Below, one piece after another: positions 7,695-16,840 of a stretch of 49,279 nucleotides of DNA (position 1 is the stretch's first letter; each line of letters starts with the position of its first letter). The position numbers were made by a program, and so were the translations under genes. The stretch covers positions 93,091-142,369 of the forward strand of contig CACECL010000002.1 of NCBI GenBank assembly GCA_902557995.1. Reading direction: 5' to 3'. The notes under the pieces are model-generated. The model worked only from the letters and a program-made list of their open reading frames with translations, made no database searches and was not told the origin of the DNA. The stretch comes from an uncultured Pelagibacteraceae bacterium. Lineage in GTDB: Bacteria; Pseudomonadota; Alphaproteobacteria; Pelagibacterales; Pelagibacteraceae.

Positions 7695-9155
7695 ATGAAC
7701 TCTATAGTCATTGGATCAGGATTTGGTGGGATCGCAGCAGCGCTAAGACTTAAGGCAAAAGGACATAACGTAAGATTAATAGAAAAACATTCAGACCTAG
7801 GTGGAAGAGCAAGAGTTTTTAAGAAAAACGGATTTATATATGATGCTGGACCAACAGTAATTACTGCACCCTACTTAATTAATGAATTGTTCGAGTTATT
7901 CAATAAAGATCCAAAAAATTATATAGAGCTAACTCCACTTAAAATTTGGTACCAATTTATTTTTGAGGACAAAACTAAATTTAACTATTCAGGTGACGAA
8001 ATAGAGATGAAAGACCAAATTGAGAAGCTTAGCAAAGAAGATGTAAATGGATATGAAAAATTAGTTAATTTTACAAAAAAAATATTTGATAAAGGTTTTT
8101 TAGAACTTGCAGATATACCATTTGATAAACCTTTTGTAATGATGCAACAATTACCTGCTCTATTAAAACTCAAAAGTTATAAATCAGTTTACTCACTTGT
8201 TTCATCTTATATAAAAAATGAAAAATTACGAAGAATGCTTAGCATGCATCCTTTACTAGTTGGGGGAAATCCTTTTACCACCACTTCTATTTACGGTTTA
8301 ATTCTTTATTTAGAAAAAAAATGGGGAATACACTATTCAGTTGGAGGAACAGGAAATATAATTAAAGGTTTTGAAAAATTAATGAATGAGGTTGGTATTG
8401 AAATAATAAAGAACAGTGAAGTAACTGAAATTATAACAAAAAATAATAAAATAAGTGGTGTAAAATTAAATAATGAAAATGAAATTGGTGCAGACAATGT
8501 TGTTTGTAATGCAGATCCGCCAGCATTTTATGAAAAAATGTTAAGTAAAAGCAATGAGAATTCCATGTTGTTTAATTGGAAAAAAAATCGAATGGAATAT
8601 TCTATGGGTTTATTTGTTTACTATTTTGGTACAAAAAAAATTTATGAGAATGTTGAGCATCATACAATAAAGTTTGGAAATAAATACAAGGAACATCTTG
8701 ATGATATATTTAATAGGAAAAAATTAAATAATGATATCAGCTACTATCTTCACAGACCTACGGCGACTGATAAAACTATGACCCCAGAGGGAAATGATTG
8801 TTTTTATGTGTTAGTGCCTGTTCCTAACAATCAGTCAAAAATAAATTGGGAAACTGAGGGTGAAAAGATGAAAAATCTTGTAATTGAAAAAATGGAAAAA
8901 GACTTAATGCCAGATCTTAAGAACAATATAGTTGAGGATTTTTATCTAACACCTGATTACTTTGAAAAGGAATTAAATACAAAATATGGATCAGGGTTTT
9001 CAATTCAACCTAAATTTACACAATCCGCATACTTTAGATTTCATAATAAATCAGAAATATATGATGGTTTGTACTTTGTTGGTGCGGGTACACATCCAGG
9101 GGCTGGGGTTCCAGGAGTTCTCTCTTCAGCAAAAGTTTTAGATAAATTATTTTAA
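7695..9155 (+). CDS. crtI: Phytoene desaturase CrtI
   Basis: This FAD-dependent enzyme desaturates phytoene to lycopene. The 486-residue protein opens with a dinucleotide-binding fold (IGSGFGGIAAALRLKAKGH, acidic E at IEKH). It continues with DLGGRARVFKKNGFIYDAGPTVI, the family's substrate/FAD signature. It ends with the C-terminal FAD motif YFVGAGTHPGAGVPGVLSSAKV, diagnostic for bacterial carotenoid desaturases. It is the first gene of a tightly packed crtI-crtB-crtY-blh set; the TAATG junction overlaps crtB by 1 bp. With the downstream genes it predicts beta-carotene and then retinal. Confidence 0.96.
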   Translation: MNSIVIGSGFGGIAAALRLKAKGHNVRLIEKHSDLGGRARVFKKNGFIYDAGPTVITAPYLINELFELFNKDPKNYIELTPLKIWYQFIFEDKTKFNYSGDEIEMKDQIEKLSKEDVNGYEKLVNFTKKIFDKGFLELADIPFDKPFVMMQQLPALLKLKSYKSVYSLVSSYIKNEKLRRMLSMHPLLVGGNPFTTTSIYGLILYLEKKWGIHYSVGGTGNIIKGFEKLMNEVGIEIIKNSEVTEIITKNNKISGVKLNNENEIGADNVVCNADPPAFYEKMLSKSNENSMLFNWKKNRMEYSMGLFVYYFGTKKIYENVEHHTIKFGNKYKEHLDDIFNRKKLNNDISYYLHRPTATDKTMTPEGNDCFYVLVPVPNNQSKINWETEGEKMKNLVIEKMEKDLMPDLKNNIVEDFYLTPDYFEKELNTKYGSGFSIQPKFTQSAYFRFHNKSEIYDGLYFVGAGTHPGAGVPGVLSSAKVLDKLF

Positions 9156-10006
9156 TGTTAACAAAGAATTATTTAGCTATTTACGCAAAATCTTTTAATT
9201 GGGCAGGTTTTTTTTTACCAAAAAAAACCTATCAAAAATGCTCTGCACTTTATGATTTTTGCAGAGAAGCAGATAATATTGCTGATAATGAAAATAAGAT
9301 AGAGGTAAAAAAGGGGAATTTTATTAAATTTAAAAATAATTTTATAAATAAAAATTATGATGATCCAATCATTAAAAACATGTGGGATCTAATTAATGAA
9401 TTTAATATTTCAACTAAAATTATAGACGATTTATTTGATGGTATTAATTCTGATATAAAAGAAAATCTTAAACTTAATTCAAAAAAAGAATTATTAATTT
9501 ATTCCTATAGGGTGGCTGGAACAGTTGGATTGATGATGGCTAAAATATTGAATGTTCACAAAGAACAATCTTTAAAATCAGCTATTGATCTTGGGATTGC
9601 TATGCAATTAACAAATATTTCTAGGGATGTTATGGAAGATAAAAAAAATAATAGATTTTATATCAATGAAAGTTTTGAGGATATAAAGACTACAATCAAG
9701 CTTTCAGAAAAGTTTTATGAGAACTCATTTTACTCAATAAAAGAAATACCTTTAAGGTTCAGATTTTCTATTTTAGTTGCAAGAAGAGTTTATAGAAAAA
9801 TAGGATATAAAATTTTAAATAAACAAAACATAGAAAATTATAAAAAGTCAGGAAAAATTTATGTTTCAAATATTGAAAAAATTATTGAAACTTTTTTATC
9901 TATTTTTGACTTAATTAAGTTATCACTTATAAGTAAAAACGATGATAATATTAATCATGATCATAATTTAATTAATGAAGAAATAAATTTAAATGAAAGA
10001 ATTTGA
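9155..10006 (+). CDS. crtB: Phytoene synthase CrtB
   Basis: This squalene/phytoene-synthase-family enzyme joins two GGPP molecules into phytoene. The first Asp-rich Mg2+/diphosphate site is READNIAD (Asp40 and Asp44). The second is QLTNISRDVMED (about residues 153-162). YLAIYAKSFNWAGFFLP and the later RFYI segment also fit. The length of 283 residues is normal. It starts at the last base of the crtI stop and overlaps crtY by 14 bp. No GGPP synthase (crtE) lies nearby, so the substrate must come from a gene elsewhere. Confidence 0.94.
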   Translation: MLTKNYLAIYAKSFNWAGFFLPKKTYQKCSALYDFCREADNIADNENKIEVKKGNFIKFKNNFINKNYDDPIIKNMWDLINEFNISTKIIDDLFDGINSDIKENLKLNSKKELLIYSYRVAGTVGLMMAKILNVHKEQSLKSAIDLGIAMQLTNISRDVMEDKKNNRFYINESFEDIKTTIKLSEKFYENSFYSIKEIPLRFRFSILVARRVYRKIGYKILNKQNIENYKKSGKIYVSNIEKIIETFLSIFDLIKLSLISKNDDNINHDHNLINEEINLNERI

Positions 10007-11057
10007 TTACATAATTATAGGTGGAGGTTGTGCGGGTCTTTCATTAGCATATGAGCTGGAAATTTATGATAAATTAAAAAATAAAACTTTGGCAATCATT
10101 GAGCCAAGAGAAGATTATAAAAGAGATAAAACCTGGTCATTTTGGAAGGTTTTTTCACATAACTTCGATGACTGTATAAAAAAAAGTTGGAATAATTTTA
10201 CAATAAATACACCCAATAATACAAAATATGTAGATTGCAAATCTACACCATATCAAACAATTGATAGTGGTTTGTTCTACGAAAAAATACTTTCAAAACT
10301 TAAATTAAATAAAAATATTCAGTTTTTTAAAAGTATTGATGAAATAGATAAATTAAATTCACTTATATTTAATAGTGTACCTAATTTTGAGAATAAAAAG
10401 AGTGAGTTATGGCAACACTTTTATGGAGTTGAAATAGAAACAGATAAAGACTTTTTTGATGACGCAATATTTAATTTGATGGACTTTGCTTGTGATCAAA
10501 GAAATAAAGTTCATTTTTTTTACACGCTACCATTTAGTAAAAGAAATGCATTAGTTGAAACTACTTGGATATCTGAGCTAAATAATGAAAAACTCAAAGA
10601 TTATGATGAACAAATTGATAATTATTTAAGTAAACATCTAAATATCAGAAACTGTAAAATCAATTTCAAAGAAACTGGTGCAATCCCACTTTTTAGACAA
10701 AAAAATGTAAATAAATTAAATGAAATTTACATTGGCTCTGCGGGAGGCATGACTAGATTAAGTACAGGTTATACTTTCCTAAATATACAAGAACAGAGCA
10801 GATATATAAGAGAAAACATAGAAAATATTAAAAATGTAAATTTATTTAAAATTAATTCAAAATATGATTTTCTAGATAAAATCTTATTAAGAGTTCTTAA
10901 AAATAATTCAAATGAAATGGGAAACATATTTTTCAAAGTTTTTAATTCAAAACCTAAAACAGCTATCAATTTTTTATCGAATAAAAGCAGCTTTTTTGAA
11001 GATTTAGAAGTAATTCTAAAAATGCCAAAGTGGAAATTCTTAAAAGAATTAATTTAA
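9993..11057 (+). CDS. crtY: Lycopene beta-cyclase CrtY
   Basis: This enzyme converts lycopene to beta-carotene and is FAD/NAD(P)H-dependent. The 354-residue protein starts with DYIIIGGGCAGLSLAYEL (GxGxxG fold). The CrtY-type RDKTWSFWK motif is near residue 47. The later FFYTLPFSKRNALVETTW segment resembles the conserved substrate/flavin region. GSAGGMTRLSTGYTF matches the C-terminal family motif. It overlaps crtB by 14 bp and ends 1 bp before blh. It is slightly shorter than many characterised CrtY proteins (about 380 residues), but no key block appears to be missing. Confidence 0.92.
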   Translation: MKEFDYIIIGGGCAGLSLAYELEIYDKLKNKTLAIIEPREDYKRDKTWSFWKVFSHNFDDCIKKSWNNFTINTPNNTKYVDCKSTPYQTIDSGLFYEKILSKLKLNKNIQFFKSIDEIDKLNSLIFNSVPNFENKKSELWQHFYGVEIETDKDFFDDAIFNLMDFACDQRNKVHFFYTLPFSKRNALVETTWISELNNEKLKDYDEQIDNYLSKHLNIRNCKINFKETGAIPLFRQKNVNKLNEIYIGSAGGMTRLSTGYTFLNIQEQSRYIRENIENIKNVNLFKINSKYDFLDKILLRVLKNNSNEMGNIFFKVFNSKPKTAINFLSNKSSFFEDLEVILKMPKWKFLKELI

Positions 11058-11058
11058 T

Positions 11059-11991
11059 ATGAGCAATAAAATTAAAAAAATAAATTTACTCCACTCATTC
11101 ATTTTTTTCTTTTTTGTAAATATTTTCTGTTTTTCAATGTTTAAATTCAATTTAATTGTTCCATCAATTTTATGTTTTATTTTAATTTTAATTGTGGGTG
11201 TCTCTCATGGATCATTAGATCATTTGAAAGGAAAAAAACTGCTCAAGTTATTTAATATAAAATCAACTTATATTTTTTATATTACATATATTTTAATTTC
11301 TGCAGTAGTAGTTGTAACTTGGATATTATTGCCATCAATAACTTTAATTGTTTTTTTAATAATCGCTTCCTACCACTTTGGAAAAGAGGATACACATTTT
11401 TTGATAAATAATAGATCTTATTTTACTCAACTACTTTATTTTTTTAAAGGACTTTTAATTATACTTGCTCCTTTAACTTTTCATTTTCAAGAAACTATCG
11501 CAATTTTTAAATTATTATTAATTGATAATGAAGCTTTTTATTCAACTTTAGATTTTATTGAGAAAAATAATATAATTCAAAAAGGAATCGTCTTAAGCTT
11601 TTTGTCGAGTGTTATTTTATTATTAAAAAATTTTGAAAAAAAAAAATTCTTAATTTTTTTTGACTATTTTTCAATTTTAACATTAAATCTATATTTGACT
11701 CCACTGATAGCTTTTACTATTTATTTCTGTTTTCTTCATTCAATAAGACATTCAATTTCACTAGCTATTGAGCTTGATCCAGATAGTGTAATTAAGGGAT
11801 TTAGATTGTTTGTTAAAAAAGCTTTACCTTTAACAATTTTGACAGCTGTTTTTTCTTTTATTGCACTATATATGCTGAGTTATTCGAATAATCTAGATAG
11901 TGCAATTTTAAAAATAATATTTATAGGTTTGGCGTCTTTAACCTTTCCACATATATTGCTGGAATATTTTCTAGAAAAAAATGAAAAATAA
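11059..11991 (+). CDS. blh: Beta-carotene 15,15'-dioxygenase, Brp/Blh family
   Basis: This integral membrane oxygenase cleaves beta-carotene into two retinals. The 310-residue protein has multiple hydrophobic helices. Histidines sit at the positions expected for iron binding: VGVSHGSLDHLKG near residue 50, ASYHFGKEDTHF near 108, LHSIRHSISLA near 230 and FPHILLEYF near 300. Blh genes are the mark of rhodopsin-bearing marine bacteria, because retinal is the proteorhodopsin chromophore. The rhodopsin gene is not in this window. The 3' end overlaps ispH by 11 bp, which ties retinal formation to precursor synthesis in one unit. Confidence 0.92.
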   Translation: MSNKIKKINLLHSFIFFFFVNIFCFSMFKFNLIVPSILCFILILIVGVSHGSLDHLKGKKLLKLFNIKSTYIFYITYILISAVVVVTWILLPSITLIVFLIIASYHFGKEDTHFLINNRSYFTQLLYFFKGLLIILAPLTFHFQETIAIFKLLLIDNEAFYSTLDFIEKNNIIQKGIVLSFLSSVILLLKNFEKKKFLIFFDYFSILTLNLYLTPLIAFTIYFCFLHSIRHSISLAIELDPDSVIKGFRLFVKKALPLTILTAVFSFIALYMLSYSNNLDSAILKIIFIGLASLTFPHILLEYFLEKNEK

Positions 11992-12925
11992 AGAATTAAA
12001 AATATTATTATCTGCACCCCGTGGATTTTGTGCCGGGGTAGAAAGAGCAATTGAAATAGTTGAAAAATCTATACAAAAATTTGGAGCTCCAGTTTATGTG
12101 CGTCATGAAATAGTCCATAATAAGTATGTTGTAGATGATTTAAAAAATAAAGGGGCAATATTTGTTGAAGAGCTAGAGGAGATAAAGGATAAATCAAGAC
12201 CAGTAATTTTTTCAGCACATGGTGTTCCAAAAAAAATACCTGAAGATGCGAAAAATTATAAAATGACGTATGTGGATGCCACATGTCCACTTGTCTCTAA
12301 AGTTCATAGAGAAGCGGAAAATCTTAATAAAGCGGGTTACCATATAATTTTAATTGGTCATGAAAATCATCCTGAAGTAATTGGTACTATGGGTCAATTA
12401 AAAGAAGGTTCTATAGATCTAATCCAAAATGAAGAAGAGGCTGCAAACTATCAAAATAAACTAGAAAAAAAATTAGCATATATTACTCAGACTACTTTGT
12501 CAGTTGATGACACGAAAGAAATAATCAAAATTTTGAAAAATAATTTTCCTAATATAAAAGAGCCAATGAGAGAGGATATTTGTTATGCAACTACTAACCG
12601 TCAAATGGCAGTAAAAAATATTGCAAAAAATTGTGATATGTTTTTTGTTATTGGAAGTAGAAACTCTTCAAATTCTGTTAGGCTAGTTGAGGTGGCAAAA
12701 AAATCAGGCTGTGAAAATTCGCAACTTATTCACTCGGAAAGCTCAATACCGTTTGACCAAATAGAAAATTGCAATACTATAGGTATATCTTCGGGGGCAT
12801 CTGCACCAGAAATATTGGTTGAAAATTTTCTTAATGATTTAAAAAATAAATTTTCTATAAGTATCGATGAAGTTGAAATAATTAATGAAGATGTAGTATT
12901 TAAAGTTCCCAAAAAATTAAATTAA
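11981..12925 (+). CDS. ispH: 4-hydroxy-3-methylbut-2-enyl diphosphate reductase IspH
   Basis: This is the last step of the MEP pathway, reducing HMBPP to IPP and DMAPP with a 4Fe-4S cluster. The three cluster cysteines are in their family motifs: GFCAGVERAI (Cys17), DATCPLVSKVHREA (Cys102) and DICYATTNRQ (Cys201). The HG in IFSAHGVP and the TQTTLSVDDT segment are also conserved. At 314 residues it is full length. It overlaps blh by 11 bp, so isoprenoid supply and carotenoid use share a transcript. The ispH-thrB-rnhA order itself is common in alphaproteobacteria. Confidence 0.97.
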   Translation: MKNKELKILLSAPRGFCAGVERAIEIVEKSIQKFGAPVYVRHEIVHNKYVVDDLKNKGAIFVEELEEIKDKSRPVIFSAHGVPKKIPEDAKNYKMTYVDATCPLVSKVHREAENLNKAGYHIILIGHENHPEVIGTMGQLKEGSIDLIQNEEEAANYQNKLEKKLAYITQTTLSVDDTKEIIKILKNNFPNIKEPMREDICYATTNRQMAVKNIAKNCDMFFVIGSRNSSNSVRLVEVAKKSGCENSQLIHSESSIPFDQIENCNTIGISSGASAPEILVENFLNDLKNKFSISIDEVEIINEDVVFKVPKKLN

Positions 12926-12927
12926 AA

Positions 12928-13893
12928 ATGGCTGTTTATACAAAAATAAATCAAAATGAAATTAATATTATTAATGAAAATTTTAGTATTGATAAAATAA
13001 AAAGTTTTAAAGGTATCAAGCAAGGAATAGAAAACACAAACTATCTTCTTAAATCAAAAAAGAAAAAATATATTTTAACAATTTTTGAAAAAAGAGTTTT
13101 ACAGAGAGAAATACCTTTTTTTATGAAATTGATGGATAATTTAAATAGTTCAAAAATAAATTGTCCTAAGCCACAAAAAACTAAAAATAATAAATATCTT
13201 ATCAAATTAAAAAATAAAACAGCAGGTATCGTATCATTCCTAGAGGGTAAAGATAAAAAAATATTAAATATAAATGATTGTTATACAGTTGGTAAAACAA
13301 TTGCTCAAATGCATTCAGTCACAAAAAAAATGAAACTAAATAGAAATAATTCAATGGGGATTAGAAATTTGAAGCCTTTGTTAGAAAGTATTAAATTTAA
13401 ATCAAAAAAATTTTCAAATTTAAAAATTTTTTTAAAAAATAACCTTAAAGATATTAATAAAAATTGGCCTAAAAAATTGCCCAAAGGTATTATCCATGGT
13501 GACTTATTTATAGATAATATTTTCTTCAAAAAAAATAAACTTTCTGGAATTATTGATTTCTACTTTGCTGCTAATGATTATTTTATGTATGAAATTGCTA
13601 TATGCATCAATGCTCTTTGTTTTGACTATAAAAAGAAAAAATTCCAAATGAATCATAAAAAAATTAAAAATTTAATCAAAGGGTATGAAAGCGTTAAAAA
13701 AATTTCAACAAAGGAAAAGAAATCTATAAATATTTTATGTAGAGGTGCAGCATTAAGATATTTGTTAACAAGATTGTATGACTACTCAAATACACCAAAA
13801 ACAGCATTGATTAAAATTAAAGACCCTAATGAATATTATCAAAAATTGCTTTCTCATAATAATTTAAGTTCATTTAAAGATTATTTAAATTAA
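12928..13893 (+). CDS. thrB: Homoserine kinase, ThrB2 (aminoglycoside-phosphotransferase-like) type
   Basis: This enzyme phosphorylates homoserine for threonine synthesis. It belongs to the protein-kinase-like ThrB2 family rather than the GHMP family. It opens with a nucleotide-binding GIKQGIENTNYLLKS segment and carries the catalytic loop IIHGDLFIDNIFF (about residues 189-201) and the metal-binding IDFYFAAND motif. The length of 321 residues is typical. It begins 2 bp after ispH, and its stop shares one base with the rnhA start. The partner enzyme gene, thrC, lies nearby on the opposite strand in the cytochrome oxidase unit. Confidence 0.9.
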   Translation: MAVYTKINQNEINIINENFSIDKIKSFKGIKQGIENTNYLLKSKKKKYILTIFEKRVLQREIPFFMKLMDNLNSSKINCPKPQKTKNNKYLIKLKNKTAGIVSFLEGKDKKILNINDCYTVGKTIAQMHSVTKKMKLNRNNSMGIRNLKPLLESIKFKSKKFSNLKIFLKNNLKDINKNWPKKLPKGIIHGDLFIDNIFFKKNKLSGIIDFYFAANDYFMYEIAICINALCFDYKKKKFQMNHKKIKNLIKGYESVKKISTKEKKSINILCRGAALRYLLTRLYDYSNTPKTALIKIKDPNEYYQKLLSHNNLSSFKDYLN

Positions 13894-14318
13894 TGATTAC
13901 AATTTATACAGACGGTTCTTGTTTAACAAATCCAGGTAATGGTGGATGGGCTGCCATTATAAACGATGAAAAAGAAATAAGAAAAATTAGTGGTAGTGAA
14001 AAAAACACTACAAATAATAGAATGGAGCTACTTGCTCCAATTAATGCACTAAAGGAAATGAAACCTGGTGTTGAAATAAAAATATATACTGACTCTCAAT
14101 ATGTAAAAAATGGAATAACCGAATGGATTAATACTTGGTTAGCTAATAATTGGAAAACATCAAAAAAAGAAGATGTTAAAAATAAAGATTTGTGGATTGA
14201 ATTATATAACCTGAATAAATCACTTAATGTTCAATGGAATTGGGTAAAGGCTCATGATGGAGACCCTTTAAATGAAGAAGTAGACTTATTAGCTAAAAAA
14301 GCTGTAAGTTTAGATTAA
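13893..14318 (+). CDS. rnhA: Ribonuclease HI
   Basis: This enzyme degrades the RNA strand of RNA/DNA hybrids. The 141-residue protein has all catalytic acids: Asp7 (IYTDGSC), Glu45 (NNRMELLAP), Asp67 (IYTDSQYVKNGI) and Asp131 (NEEVDLLAKKA). The flexible-loop His is in VKAHDGD. It is the last gene of the crt-ispH-thrB unit. Its 3' end overlaps the converging peroxiredoxin gene by 9 bp, leaving no room for an intergenic terminator. Confidence 0.96.
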   Translation: MITIYTDGSCLTNPGNGGWAAIINDEKEIRKISGSEKNTTNNRMELLAPINALKEMKPGVEIKIYTDSQYVKNGITEWINTWLANNWKTSKKEDVKNKDLWIELYNLNKSLNVQWNWVKAHDGDPLNEEVDLLAKKAVSLD

Positions 14319-14798
14319 TTTTAAAAAATTTTGAGCTGCTGAAATTTCACAAGTGGCAGTATCTTCTTCTGCTTGTATTTTGCTTACAACGTTGTCATCA
14401 ATTAACATTGTATATCTTGCTGACCTCATCCCCTGACCTCGATCGTGTCTATCTATTTCTGCTCCGATTGATTTAGTAAATTCGCAATATGGATCTGCAG
14501 CCATAAATATTTTATCTTCAACTTTTTGACTATCACCCCATGCTTTCATCACATTTGGATCATTAACTGAAACACAAATAATTTTTGTAACCCCTTTATT
14601 CTTTGCTTCCTCGTAATTATTAACATACCCTGGCAGATGTTTTGCGGAACAAACTTTTGTAAATGCTCCAGGTACACCAATCACAATTGTTTTATGATTT
14701 TTAAAAACTTCTGTTGTAGTTATTTTTTTTGCTACTCCACTTGAGTCTAAATAATAAAATTCTGAATTTGGAAGTTGTTCTCCTTCTTTAATTTTCAT
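14310..14798 (-). CDS. Peroxiredoxin, Prx5/AhpE-like (atypical 2-Cys or 1-Cys)
   Basis: This thiol peroxidase reduces H2O2 and organic peroxides. The 162-residue thioredoxin-fold protein carries the Prx5 active-site pattern PGAFTKVCSAKHLPGY with peroxidatic Cys50. AARYTMLI-type residues (SARYTMLIDD) supply the conserved Arg near 127. Further cysteines are Cys75 (IICVSVND) and Cys150 near the C-terminus, either of which could resolve the disulfide. Its start overlaps the end of thrC by 4 bp, so it is the last gene of the long cytochrome oxidase unit. Confidence 0.92.
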   Translation of the reverse strand: MKIKEGEQLPNSEFYYLDSSGVAKKITTTEVFKNHKTIVIGVPGAFTKVCSAKHLPGYVNNYEEAKNKGVTKIICVSVNDPNVMKAWGDSQKVEDKIFMAADPYCEFTKSIGAEIDRHDRGQGMRSARYTMLIDDNVVSKIQAEEDTATCEISAAQNFLKLI

Positions 14799-16177
14799 TT
14801 TGTTTTACCTGTAATGTAGTTTTTAATTTTTTCTAAATTATTTTCAACTATATCATAATCTTCTTTTTCATTCAAAATAAACTCAAGTTCTTTTGGTAAA
14901 TCAGATTTTAAATTTATAGCTTTGAAAACAGCATCAGGAAATTTACATGGATGTGCAGTTGCTAGTACAATATTATTTCCTTTTAAATTATGTTTGTCGA
15001 AAGCTCCATATCCAATGGCTGTGTGTGGATCTAAAACAACAGAAAATTTTTCATACACCTTTTTAATTACCTCTAAAGTTTCATCCTCACTCATTCTAGC
15101 TGATAAAAAATTTTCTCTAATTTTATTTAATTTCTCCTCGCCAATTAAATATTTTCCATTGTCTTTGATATTTTTCATATCTAATGAAGTCTGTTTATCG
15201 TCCTCATTATTAAGGTCAAATATAAGTCTTTCAAAGTTACTTGCGATTTGAATATCCATACTTGGGGAGATTGTTTCTGAAACCTTTTCTGCCTCGTAAC
15301 TACCTTTTGATATTGCTCTATGTAAAATGTCGTTTTGATTAGTTGCAACAATTAGTTTATTAATTGGCAAGCCCATTTTTTTGGCTAAATATCCAGCATA
15401 AACATCTCCAAAATTTCCTGTTGGTACTGAAAAATTTGTTGGTTCACCTTTATGTTCAACTAATAAATAACTATAAAAATAATAAACACTTTGAGCAATA
15501 ATCCTTGCCCAATTAATAGAATTTACCCCTGACATTTTGATATCCTTTGAAAACTTCTTATCTGCAAACATAGATTTAACTAGATTTTGGCAATCATCGA
15601 AATTTCCTTTTATAGCTATATTAAATACATTTTCATGTTTACCTGTTGTCATTAATTTTCTTTGCACTGGTGAAACACGATTATCTGGATGCAGCACAAA
15701 AATATTAACATTTTTTTTACCTTTAATTGCATCAATTGCTGCAGCACCAGTGTCTCCAGATGTGGCAACAACGATATTAATTTTTTGATTTTCATTGTTT
15801 AGATAATATTCGTAAAAGTTACCTAAAAGTTGCATGGCAACATCTTTAAAAGCTAAAGTAGGACCATGAAATAGCTCTAATACCCTTTTGTCTCCAAGGA
15901 TCATTAAATCCACGACGTTATCTTTTCTAAACGTAGAGTAAGATTTATCAATAATGTTACTTAATTCAGCCTCAGACATAAAATTACCAATAAATGGATA
16001 AACAATTTTTTTAGCTAATTCTGAATAACTAAGTTTTTTTAAATCTCTGATTTCATTTTCATCATATTTCACTACTGTTTCTGGAATAAATAAGCCTCCA
16101 TCGTCGGCAAGACCTTTGATAAAAACGTCTTTAAATTCAAAGCTTTTTGATGTGTCTCTTGTACTTACGTATCTCAT
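14795..16177 (-). CDS. thrC: Threonine synthase
   Basis: This PLP enzyme converts O-phosphohomoserine to threonine. The 460-residue protein starts MRYVSTRD and has GLADDGGLFIPE, both typical of the long (class I) form. The PLP lysine is in HGPTLAFKDVAMQLLGNF. The glycine-rich phosphate loop is in VATSGDTGAAAIDA, and FSVPTGNFGDVYAGYLAKKMGLP is also conserved. It starts directly after the SURF1 stop with no gap and overlaps the peroxiredoxin start by 4 bp. An amino-acid gene inside a respiratory operon is odd by function, though alphaproteobacteria often place thrC near the cox genes. Confidence 0.96.
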   Translation of the reverse strand: MRYVSTRDTSKSFEFKDVFIKGLADDGGLFIPETVVKYDENEIRDLKKLSYSELAKKIVYPFIGNFMSEAELSNIIDKSYSTFRKDNVVDLMILGDKRVLELFHGPTLAFKDVAMQLLGNFYEYYLNNENQKINIVVATSGDTGAAAIDAIKGKKNVNIFVLHPDNRVSPVQRKLMTTGKHENVFNIAIKGNFDDCQNLVKSMFADKKFSKDIKMSGVNSINWARIIAQSVYYFYSYLLVEHKGEPTNFSVPTGNFGDVYAGYLAKKMGLPINKLIVATNQNDILHRAISKGSYEAEKVSETISPSMDIQIASNFERLIFDLNNEDDKQTSLDMKNIKDNGKYLIGEEKLNKIRENFLSARMSEDETLEVIKKVYEKFSVVLDPHTAIGYGAFDKHNLKGNNIVLATAHPCKFPDAVFKAINLKSDLPKELEFILNEKEDYDIVENNLEKIKNYITGKTK

Positions 16178-16831
16178 TTAATAATTTTTTTTTCTAAAAT
16201 ATAAATATATTAAAAGGATTGAAATCGCCATAGAAAACCAAGTAATTGCATACTTCTTGTGATTATTTGAAATTTTTGCAGTGATCACTCTTGGTTTTGG
16301 GATTTTATAATCACCGTTTAAATAAATGACATACTCTGAAAAATTTCTTCCAGTAAATTTTAAAATATCTTCTCTATTCAAAGTAAACCAATAATTTTTC
16401 TCAATATCGTTTTCTGGCTTGAATGTGCTTGCTTTAGTTTGCATCATAAGAGTGCCAACTATTTTATTTTCATCAACTAAATTTATTTCGGGTAGATCTT
16501 TTTTTTCAAAAGGTATCCATCCCCTATTCATTAAGTAATTTTCGTTACCAATTTTTATTGGATTAATTACTTCAAATCCAGGTTTGCCATTATCATTTAA
16601 ATTGTACAAGTAAATTTGTTTATCAAAATCAATATCTCCACTTGTCTTTATTCTAAGATAGTTTTTTTTTTCAGTGTTGGATAATTCCACTGGGTCATTT
16701 TTTAAAGAATTTTCTATTTGCTCAATTAACTCTAATTTCCAATTTAATCTATAAATTTGCCAAAACCCTAGGGAGAGAAGAGTTAAAATAATAAAATAAA
16801 CAAAAACTGAAAATAGTAATTTATTCTTCAA
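16178..16831 (-). CDS. SURF1-family cytochrome oxidase assembly protein
   Basis: SURF1 helps insert heme a into subunit I of aa3-type oxidases. The 217-residue protein has the family layout of one transmembrane helix at each end (near residues 5-22 and 193-211) with a periplasmic domain between them. The post-helix motif GFWQIYRLNWK and the YLMNRGWIPFE motif are both recognisable. It lies 9 bp after coxC and abuts thrC with no gap. Family and position agree. Confidence 0.9.
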   Translation of the reverse strand: MKNKLLFSVFVYFIILTLLSLGFWQIYRLNWKLELIEQIENSLKNDPVELSNTEKKNYLRIKTSGDIDFDKQIYLYNLNDNGKPGFEVINPIKIGNENYLMNRGWIPFEKKDLPEINLVDENKIVGTLMMQTKASTFKPENDIEKNYWFTLNREDILKFTGRNFSEYVIYLNGDYKIPKPRVITAKISNNHKKYAITWFSMAISILLIYLYFRKKNY

Positions 16832-16840
16832 GGATAAATA

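Noticed and set aside
12069..12290. Reverse-strand frame inside ispH.
   Set aside because: It lies wholly within a certain gene and its product has no recognisable pattern.
14922..15251. Plus-strand frame of about 109 codons within thrC.
   Set aside because: It is antisense to a fully conserved enzyme, with no ribosome-binding site and no family resemblance.
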